Part shown: in pieces, positions 17,891 through 24,813 of the stretch
Position numbering within the stretch: position 1 is the stretch's first letter
How the letters are laid out: every line of letters begins with the position of its first letter
Assembly: GCA_003427395.1 (NCBI GenBank)
Contig: BFEA01000958.1
Location: 245,465 to 270,277, forward strand
DNA length: 24,813 bases
Reading direction: 5' to 3'
From: Chara braunii
Lineage: Eukaryota > Streptophyta > Charophyceae > Charales > Characeae
The notes under the pieces: generated by a model
Database searches by the model: none
The model's input: the letters and a program-made list of their open reading frames with translations, nothing else
What the model was told of the DNA's origin: nothing
Program-made: the position numbers and the translations under genes

Positions 17891-19489
17891 CGTGTTCCCT
17901 AGTGAAACCATCTTGATCATATTCGAGGAGGAAACAACGTGTTGTGTCAAGGGATGGGGAACACTGAACTGGCTCGTCAACACCGTCAGGCAAACGAGAC
18001 CCCAACCCCTCACCCTCAACCCCCGAGTCCCACTGCTCTTGTGACCTCATCCTTTGCGAGCATTTCCTTCCACCGCCACAATCGCCGCCACGACTGCGAG
18101 TTTGGCCCCCCCCGCTGGTTTTCCGAGGAGCCCGCGCTTTCTGGGATGTCGTCAACGCTCCGCGAGCCTCATTGACGACACCAGTCCTCGCTTGTTTCTT
18201 CTGACTCGCAGGAGAGAGAGACGTTTCTTCCCTCTTTCTTTTTCCCCTTGAGCCTTGTGTGTCACGCCCACCCTTCGTCTGGTTATGCCACTATGACATG
18301 CCATGGGAGGTTGCAGGTTGGTCACAAACGATGTGTGCATCACCAATGTCAAAGGCGTTGTCGTCATGCCAGTCATGCGCACTGTGGTCCTTGCGTCGTC
18401 GCTCGCAATGGGAGAAGCGGTTCTTTTCGACTTCGCCACTGCCAACATTCTCGTCGTTGTCCATGTTGCCGTCCTCACCATCCACATCTCCTTCATTGCC
18501 CTCGTCGTCCTCCTCACCATCGGCTCCTGCCAGGTCGCCCTCCTCTCCCTCTTCATCGACGACACTTGCACCTCCTTGGAGACGATGTTGGGAACTAGCC
18601 TAGCAGCGCATAACGTTGTTGTCGTATTTTGTAGCCTCGTTGGAGCGCTCGGCCAAGTTCAGAGGTTGCCACTGCAAGGGCAAGACCAGAGTCGCAAATC
18701 CCGAGATAAATGCATCCGTTGGAGGCGGGCTAGTCGCCATTGGCTTCCTCTTCGCACCCGTTGTGGCCAACGGATCTTGGCGTCGTTTGGGACCCGCCTC
18801 GATGGGCACGAAAACACGGTCGACTTGTTAAGCAACAGAAAACTTCGCGAACTATTCCCTGTATCACATAACAATTCCTGCAAGATGGTCCGTTGGGCTG
18901 TTGAACTGGACCAAAGGTCTGCTGAGGTTGAAAGCACTGTGGACGACGGGCAGGTAACCAGTGACGCGGTAGCCATTGGTTTTGGAGAGGAATTGTTATG
19001 GAGGCAGCATTCGGAATTCCGTGTCGTTGCCATGCACGTCAAACGCTTTCATCGAGAAAGCCTTGATGTCATAGCCTTGGAAGAACCGAAGGTCAAGAGA
19101 TACCTTCTTGTCTTCCTTGACTTAGTTTTTCTCTGCGCTGTCATAGACAGACATAAGGAAGAAGGTCCTAAATTTCCTCCCATCGTAGTTAGCCCTCCTC
19201 GTTTTAGATTTCTCAACCCCTCCGCAGCAGTACCAACTCCCGCCGTTGTCATCGCTCAAGAAGACAACGGCTCCACAGCTCGATGCATGAAGACCACCAA
19301 CCTAATCAAGAGCCAGGGTTTGTCGTTGTAGAGCTTAGACCTACCGAACGCACACTTATCAGGGGCGAAGGACGGAGCCGCAACTTCTCCTGAAAAGAAA
19401 CACGACAAAGAATAGGGCAATCACCGAACAGGATTGTGCAACCCGAATAACATCCTGTCGGCCAGAGACCAGGAGACAGGTACGGTCGA

Positions 19490-21310
19490 CAAAGGGTCTG
19501 ACGTCCCGGATCCGGTGGACCCCCTGCCGGAGCCCCCACCACGCGGGAGGGGGGTCCGGTGGATCCCTAATATTCAACCCCTTTGCCATTCGGAAGAGGG
19601 TCCGCCGTTCTGAGTCCACCGGATTCCATCTGCAACATGGACGTGGATCCGACGTTCTGGATCCGCCGGGCCCTCTCACGTATGGCGAAGGGGTCTGGTG
19701 CTCTGCATCCGCCGGACCCCTTCACCATTTGGGAGAGGGTCCGACGTTCTGCATTAGACGGAGCCCCATCCATGTTGCGGGGGATAGGGTCCGGCAGATC
19801 CAGAACACCAGACCCTCTGGCCGGCACGGGTGGGGCCCCGGCAGATCCAAAACGCTGGATCCCGTTCACAACATGGGTGGGGGTCTGGTGGATCCAGAAC
19901 GCTAGACACTTTAGCCATTCAAGAAAGGGTCCGACGTTCTGGATCCGCCGGATCCAGCCCACAACATGGGTGGGGGTCCGGTGGTTCCAAAACGCTGGAC
20001 CCTTTGGCTCTGGCGTTCTGGATCCGCCGGACCCCCACCCATGTTGCGGGGTAGAGGGTCCGGCGGATTCAGAACGCCGGACCCTCCAGCCGGGACGGGT
20101 GGGGGGGGGGGCATTCTGGATCCGTTGGATCCCGCCCACAACATAGGGAGGGATCCGACGGTTCCATAACGCCGGACCCTTTGGCCATTCGGAAGAGGTC
20201 CCGACGTTCTAGATCCGCCGGACCCCCACCCATGAGCGGGATCCGGCGGTTCAAGAACGCTGGACCCTTTGACCATTCGGAAGGGGTTCCGGCGTTCTGG
20301 ATCCGCTGGACCCCCACCCATGTTGTGGGGGAGAGGGTCCGGCGGATCCAGAACATCGGACCCTCTTGCTGGCACAAGTGGGGGTCTGGTGTTCTGGAGC
20401 CGCTGGATCCCGCTCACAACATGGGTGCGGGTCCGGCGGATCCAGAATGTCGGACCCTCTTCCGAATGGCCAAAGGGTCCGGCGTTCTGGAACCACTGGA
20501 TCCCTCCTTATGTTGTGGGCGGGATCCGGCGGATCCACAATGCCGGACCCTCTCCTGAATAGCCAAAGGGTCTGGCGGATCCACAACGCCAGACCCAGGC
20601 TCTCCCGATTGGTGAAGGGGACCGACAGATAAAGAACGCCGGACCCCCTCACGAATGGTAAGGGGGTCCACCGTTCTGGATCCACCGAACCCCCACGCAT
20701 GTTGTGAGGGGGGACCGGCGTATCCAAAACACTGGACCCTCTCCCTTGCCGGCAGGAGGGTCCGACGTTCTGGATCCGCCGGACCCTCTTCCTCGCAAAA
20801 TGGGTGGGGGTCCGACAGACACAGAACGCCAGACACTCTCGCCATTCGTGAGAGGGTCTGACGTTCCGGATCCGCCAGACCACCACCCATGTTGTGAGCG
20901 GGATCCGGTGGATCGCCGGACCCTCTCCCGTGTCGGCAGGAGGGTCCGGCGTCTCCCTAACAACATGGGTGGGGGTCGAGCGGACCCTCTCACCATTCAT
21001 AAGAGGGTCGGGCGTTCTGGATCCACCGGACCCTCTCCCCCTCAACATGGGTGGGGGTCCAGCGGATCGAGAACGCCGGACCCTTTGGCCATTCGTGAGA
21101 GGGTCCAACGTTCTGCATCCGCTGGATCCCGCACACAACATTGCTGGGGTCCTGCGGATCCAGAACGCCCGACCCCTTCGCGAATTGCAAGGGGGTCCAG
21201 CGTTCTGCATCCGCCGGAACCCGCCGGCAAAACGGGTAGGGGTCATGCAGATCCAGAACGCCGGACCCCCTCATGAATGGCAAGGGGGTCCGACGTTCTG
21301 GATCTACGCC
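19490..21310. repeat. Array of ~40 alternating short hairpins with three spacer types
   Basis: Each unit is a ~27-30-bp near-palindrome with arms GGTCCGRCG and CGCCGGACC around the asymmetric centre TTCTGGATC (orientation F) or its reverse complement GATCCAGAA (R). From about 19900 to the end, F and R alternate almost strictly. Units are ~45 bp apart. Three spacer sequences recur: A (GGCCATTCGKRAG), B (CACCCATGTTGTGGG) and C (GCCGGCACGGGTGG or CTTGCCGGCAGG). B normally lies between F and R, and A or C between R and F, giving a ~90-bp higher-order unit. The array is GC-rich, unlike its flanks. Long open frames on all six readings are a by-product and are not genes. Confidence 0.9.
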
Positions 21311-22316
21311 CTCCCTGTCCGATCGTTGTTCCTACTTCCCAATTAAGGTGATAAAGACATTTCCCAAGTGACATTCGATTCACAACATTTCTCGCAAAAC
21401 CTACGTTGCGACTAATACTCACCCCCGTACGAGTACGAGTTGTACTCATTTCTTGTACCCTACTCATACTTAAGGCCCTGTATAACTTTTTTTATTTTTT
21501 GTACTGTTTTTATGTTTTTTCTCCAATTCTAATAAGAATCTGCAGATGGTGCTCAAGCAAATGTTGCTTGTTTTGGGATGCGCCAACACATATATGTTTT
21601 TTGGATGACTTTTTTTTTTTTTTTTTCGTACGAGTCGAACGAGGGCATATAGGTTCCCGTACAGATATTACCCGTACGTTTCGTACGAAAAATCCCCGTA
21701 CGTGTACGTTCGGTAACGTAGCGCAAAACCATTTTGGTTGGTTAAAAAAAAAAAAAAAAAAAAAATTGAGGGGAGAGGGAGATGAACCCCCTCCGTGTCC
21801 GATCGCTGTCCCTACTTTCCAATCAGGGTAATGAAGACCTTTCCCACGTGGCGTTCGATTCACAACATTTCTCACAAAATCATTTTGGTTGAAAAAACGG
21901 AAAAAAAAAAGGAAAATCGAGGTGAAAGGGAGATCAAACCTCTCCCTATCCGATCGTAGTTCCTACTTCCCAATCAGGGTGATGAAGACCTTTCCCACGT
22001 GGCATTAGATTTACAACATTTCTCGCAAAGCCATTTTGGTTGGTGAAACGAAAAAAATAAACACAAAATCGAGGGGAGAGGGTGCCCCTCCCTATCTGAT
22101 CGCCGTTCCTACTTTCCGATGAGGATGATTAAGACCTTTCCCACGTCGCATTCAATTCACAACATTTCTCGCAAAGTCATTCTGGTTGGAAAAACGAAAA
22201 AAAAAAAAAAAAAATTGAGCGGAGAGGGAGAACAACTCCCTCCCTATCCGATTGTAGTTCCTACTTCCCAATCAAGGTGATTAAGACCTTTTCCACGTGG
22301 CATTCCATGTACAACA
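21311..22316 (+). repeat. Five ~150-bp tandem repeats with internal poly(A)
   Basis: Copies begin with CTCCSTRTCYGATYG at 21311, 21791, 21942, 22088 and 22240 (spacings 480, 151, 146 and 152). Each has CCTACTTYCCAATCA, a cacgtgg segment and ACAACATT; all but the last continue with an ATTTTGGTTGG block and an A run of varying length. The first spacing is larger because of a 320-bp insertion. Copies 2, 3 and 5 keep the G-box CACGTG; copies 1 and 4 have point changes in it. Confidence 0.88.
21402..21721. mobile_element. hAT-like non-autonomous element with 8-bp target duplication
   Basis: A 320-bp element in tandem-repeat copy 1. CGCAAAAC flanks it on both sides (21394-21401 and 21722-21729). 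Terminal inverted repeats are short and imperfect (CTACGTTGCGA on the left, CTACGTTACCGA inward from the right), and the subterminal regions are full of GTACG motifs in both orientations. The other repeat copies show the unoccupied site (CGCAAARCCATTTTGG). An 8-bp duplication is typical of the hAT superfamily. It has no coding capacity. Confidence 0.8.
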
Positions 22317-24040
22317 TTCCCCATCTTCTGTTCTCCTCTTCACAACTAGAAAACCCGCAAGCTCGTCTGAAAAACTCTCTTAATCCATCTGCTAACTTCA
22401 GGGAAGTCGTGGTTAGGTGATGTGTATGATAGAGGGTTGGAAAATCCTGACGAATTGACTGCAATGTATGTAAGGTTGTGCACTGGGTGACCGTGAGGGA
22501 CTCCGGGATCTGAGCAAGTCAGTGCAAAAATGAGGTTGCAGGGTGACGATCGTTGTGGTATGGAGGTTGGTACATGGCGGCTGTGATCGTCAGTAACTGA
22601 GTAAGAAGGGTGTGTGTATACGAGTGGTTGCATGGCCAAGTGCCATAATCAGAGAGCAGAAGACCGACATACCTCAATCTTTGTTTCCTCTTTTTTTCCT
22701 TGGAAGCTAATTCCATGGCGGATTGCCAGTTGTTTCCCCTCAACCTTGTCTATGTGACCACGTCGGTTGTTTCCCCTCAACCTTGTCAATGTGACCAGAG
22801 TTCCCTATCTTTTCTCAGTCCTCTTCTTCGGTTAAGCTACGATTTCATCCTTATCTCTCTCTCTCACTCTCTCTCCTTCCTTTGCTTATGTCCTTCTCAT
22901 GAATGTCAGAATGATCTGATGATTCATCGGTCTCGCTCGCCTCTTTTGAATTCAATCGTATCTTACATGAACTAGTATCATTGAATTTAAGGGACTAGTA
23001 AACCCTGGTGATTTTACCAACCTTTTTTCTTTGTCTCTTGACAATTGAGGATTTTTGTATGCGAGATATGTCACATACGTGCATATATTGAACTAACATT
23101 AAGGTAATCCGACTAAGCTAAGATTATGGTGATGCATGCTTTCGACTCGCTCTACGAATGATGATTGTCTTCCTGTTTGGAATGAACTCACATTTTTAGA
23201 TCGGTTTGCATGATTAATGAAAGACGATGGGCGCGTAGTGTTGTGCTTGTTTACTTCTTTGATGAGATAACAGGTTGAGTGGATTTACGTGGTCTGCTTG
23301 CTTATGCCATGTCAACTGATTGTCCTGATCCGACGGGGTGTCGACTTCCCGTACCCCCATCACGTTTGTTCCCGTATAACGAGGAAAGAACATGTGTATG
23401 TCAATGGGAGATTATGGGACGTATGAGAAGTCGTTACCAAGATTGGCAGACGTTATTACTTTCCTCCCAAATTGTGTAGGCACTCGTTTTATTTTTTATC
23501 TATACCGACTTCCCCCCCGTACTATTTATTATTTCCTTGTAACGAACTGATTGTCATCCCTTGAGCGGTAGTGGTGCCTAATTGGCCCTATACTCTGTGT
23601 AGCGATTATGGTCGCACCGAGCATTATTGGGAAAAGGGTTCCACTACCGAACACATGGCTAGGACGAAGACGAGCGGTCCACGTGAGATTCTGAACTTTG
23701 TAATAAGCGGTGTCGGGATTCAATTCGAAAAAGAGATCCCACGTGCATAACCCTGCCTTTTTGTTCGAAAAGACGACTAGTAGTCCTCATGAAAGTTCAG
23801 AGATACTTTTTGGATTAGACAAAAGTTCGAAAGCAGAGCAGGTCAATACCTTTGCGCGACTATAGTCCCTTCTCACGAAAACTAGAACTACACGGGGGAT
23901 TTCAGTCCTATCATTGTCCCCACATTCAAATTTTTCAAAAATCCTTGGCAAGTTGGAACACCCCGATTTGTTGTTTTTTCAGGGCCTGCTCAACACATCT
24001 AATCACTCCGACCTGAAGACGGCACAGGGCGTGAGGTTGA
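22317..24040. other. Non-coding interval with no supported gene
   Basis: Only short open frames with no domain or coding character were found on either strand. A short tandem duplication (22729) and a CT-rich stretch (22855-22880) are the only structures. Two loosely similar blocks (AACTGATTGTC at 23308 and 23545; CCGACTTCCC) may be an old duplication. Confidence 0.5.
22729..22800 (+). repeat. 37-bp tandem duplication
   Basis: GTTGTTTCCCCTCAACCTTG begins at 22729 and again at 22766, and the copies differ at very few positions. Confidence 0.8.
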
Positions 24041-24048
24041 ACATCAAA

Positions 24049-24151
24049 GTCCAGCAGAACCGATGTATCCCTCGGGAATAACATTCATTGTGGGGGATTT
24101 ACTGATGCCGCTTGATAACCCCTTTTCCGCACACGAACTAACTTTCCACCC
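24049..24151 (+). repeat. Dispersed ~103-bp repeat, copy B
   Basis: Partner of 7621-7723, same orientation and length. It is followed at 24200-24265 by a stretch resembling 7310-7360, so more of the same element may be present, but in a different order. Confidence 0.7.
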
Positions 24152-24304
24152 TACCCACTCACCCCAATACGAGAGATGACGGTGAGATCCTATGTTTATT
24201 AGTATTATTTAAAGTTAACCCGACACAGAGAAGCAGTGCCCTAATCCTGCCTATACACGGTAGGATCGGTTCGAGCGTCCACACACGAAGGAGGCCGTGG
24301 AACA

Positions 24305-24650
24305 CAGACCTTTTGCTGCACTACTCACCTGCGACCCTATGTAGACACGAGGAATAAGCTGTGCTGCGCAGCAAGGACACAAAAGACAAAAATTGGTCGT
24401 GTATCTTTCAATGTTCTAATAAAAGATAAGTTCTTATTTTTTGCCCATGATGCAAAATGCCCCAAGCGCAAAACTGAGAATCCAACATACAAACTATAGG
24501 GAGGGTAAGAAGGCGCCACAAAAGACAAAAATATGCCTGGTTATCTTTCTATATTCAGAGAGAAGATTCGTTACCATTTCTTGCCATACTGCGAAAACAG
24601 ACCAACTGCAGGGTCTTCGCTCCACTACTCACTTGTGTTCCCTGTGCACT
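24305..24650 (+). repeat. Diverged local duplications
   Basis: ACAAAAGACAAAAA occurs at about 24379 and 24517, each followed by a TATCTTTC block. A CACTACTCACYTG motif occurs at about 24318 and 24622. These look like remnants of a repeated unit of uncertain length. Confidence 0.45.
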
Positions 24651-24778
24651 TAGATATATACATATATTATATATATAGGGTTGCCGTAGTTCAGGTCCTG
24701 CCAAACTCCCAAACCGAAACCTGCCGAACATTCGGCCCCCCTTGAGAACGCGTCCGGCCGTTCGAGTCGAACGCGGAC

Positions 24779-24779
<1 letters not shown>

Positions 24780-24813
<34 letters not shown>
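24780..24813 (+). repeat. Terminal 34-nt A run
   Basis: The window ends in an uninterrupted A run. It may be the tail of a retroposed sequence, or simply a place where assembly stopped. Confidence 0.7.

Larger units (their letters stand above)
13705..19389 (-). pseudogene. Relic of a large gene with ParB-like and possible methyltransferase regions
   Basis: One coding direction can be followed for about 5.3 kb (a MITE at 16137-16524 excluded) through roughly thirty stops (TAA, TAG and TGA) with only about three frame changes (near 19275, 17890 and 16790). A strong 3' splice site (TTTCTTTTCAG, exon from 19389) precedes the first visible exon, which contains KLYNDKPWLLI. Then come RKFRTFFLMSVYDS and GYDIKAFSMKAFDVHGND, a long acidic stretch (18560-18410), basic low complexity (18280-18000), a ParB/sulfiredoxin-like segment (17890-17490), DGPKDSTVS and NMTCHEREVGLLLLMKRK (17020-16880), and a C-terminal region with GVFLLGRAHTG and NNVIVCDKS (15460-15370). 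The last could be the SAM-binding motif and following acidic strand of a DNA methyltransferase; no DPPY motif was found. Probable end at TGA 13705-13707. The family assignments are inference. Confidence 0.6.

Noticed and set aside
18303-19331. Plus-strand open frame of 342 codons
   Set aside because: It lies opposite the minus-strand relic gene, whose translation is far more protein-like (RKFRTFFLMSVYDS, an acidic tract). The plus frame is a shadow.
1-19389. Alternative genetic code (UAG or other stops reassigned)
   Set aside because: The retroelement frame has only TAG, but the relic genes contain TAA, TAG and TGA freely, and the only tRNA here reads CAA/CAG. Decay explains all of it better.
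13705-19389. Stops repaired by U-to-C RNA editing, as in hornwort or fern organelles
   Set aside because: Nothing suggests an organellar genome: nuclear-type tRNA, MITEs and a retroelement surround it, and frame changes are also present, which editing would not fix.
19567-21276. Long open frames across the hairpin array on both strands (up to ~330 codons), with repeated GSGGSRTPDPL-like peptides
   Set aside because: All frames are open at once because the repeat lacks stops; the peptides change with unit orientation, and there is no domain or start context. They are products of the repeat.
19490-21310. CRISPR array
   Set aside because: Repeats are palindromic and alternate in orientation, spacers recur as three types, and there are no cas genes; the context is eukaryotic.

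Overview
The window looks like nuclear DNA of a green-lineage eukaryote, possibly a charophyte-type alga or early land plant; this placement is tentative. The reasons are a canonical tRNA-Gln(UUG) gene with a Pol III terminator, a retrotransposon gag-like frame with a DUF4283-type layout and zinc knuckle, several MITEs with target-site duplications, G-box-bearing tandem repeats, and no bacterial-style operons. No intact host protein gene can be called with confidence. Most of the sequence is mobile or repetitive DNA and decayed genes.

Layout. 1-4800 (minus strand): a retroelement fragment with a 5' leader holding two diverged ~350-bp direct repeats, a 660-codon gag-like ORF, and an in-frame continuation to the window edge interrupted only by three TAG codons. 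4900-6140: a tRNA-derived SINE-like piece, a foldback repeat and a Tourist/Harbinger-like MITE with TAA target-site duplications. 6147-6218: tRNA-Gln. 6235-8560: non-coding DNA with a small poly(T) insertion flanked by a 15-bp duplication, dispersed repeats, a 38-nt T run and an ATT microsatellite. 8593-10330 (minus): weak coding candidates that may be spliced. 10427-12300: AT-rich DNA with a GTTCGCG-rich inverted-repeat element and a G-rich heptamer array.

12413-19389 (minus) is the most interesting part. A relic of a Ulp1/C48-type SUMO-protease gene lies downstream of a ~5.7-kb relic of a very large gene. Reading through its roughly thirty stop codons and few frame changes shows an N-terminal part, an acidic and then basic low-complexity part, a ParB/sulfiredoxin-like segment and a C-terminal segment that may be a DNA-methyltransferase-type fold. 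A ~390-bp MITE-like element splits this gene. The two relics may be parts of one undescribed large mobile element; this is inference.

19490-21310: an array of about 40 short hairpins alternating in orientation and separated by three spacer types, which themselves occur in both orientations, as if shuffled by inversion. 21311-22316: five ~150-bp tandem repeats, several with a G-box. The first copy carries a 320-bp hAT-like insertion whose 8-bp duplication and empty site can be read from its sister copies. 22317-24813: mostly featureless, with further dispersed repeats, ending in a 34-nt A run that may be a contig or gap edge.
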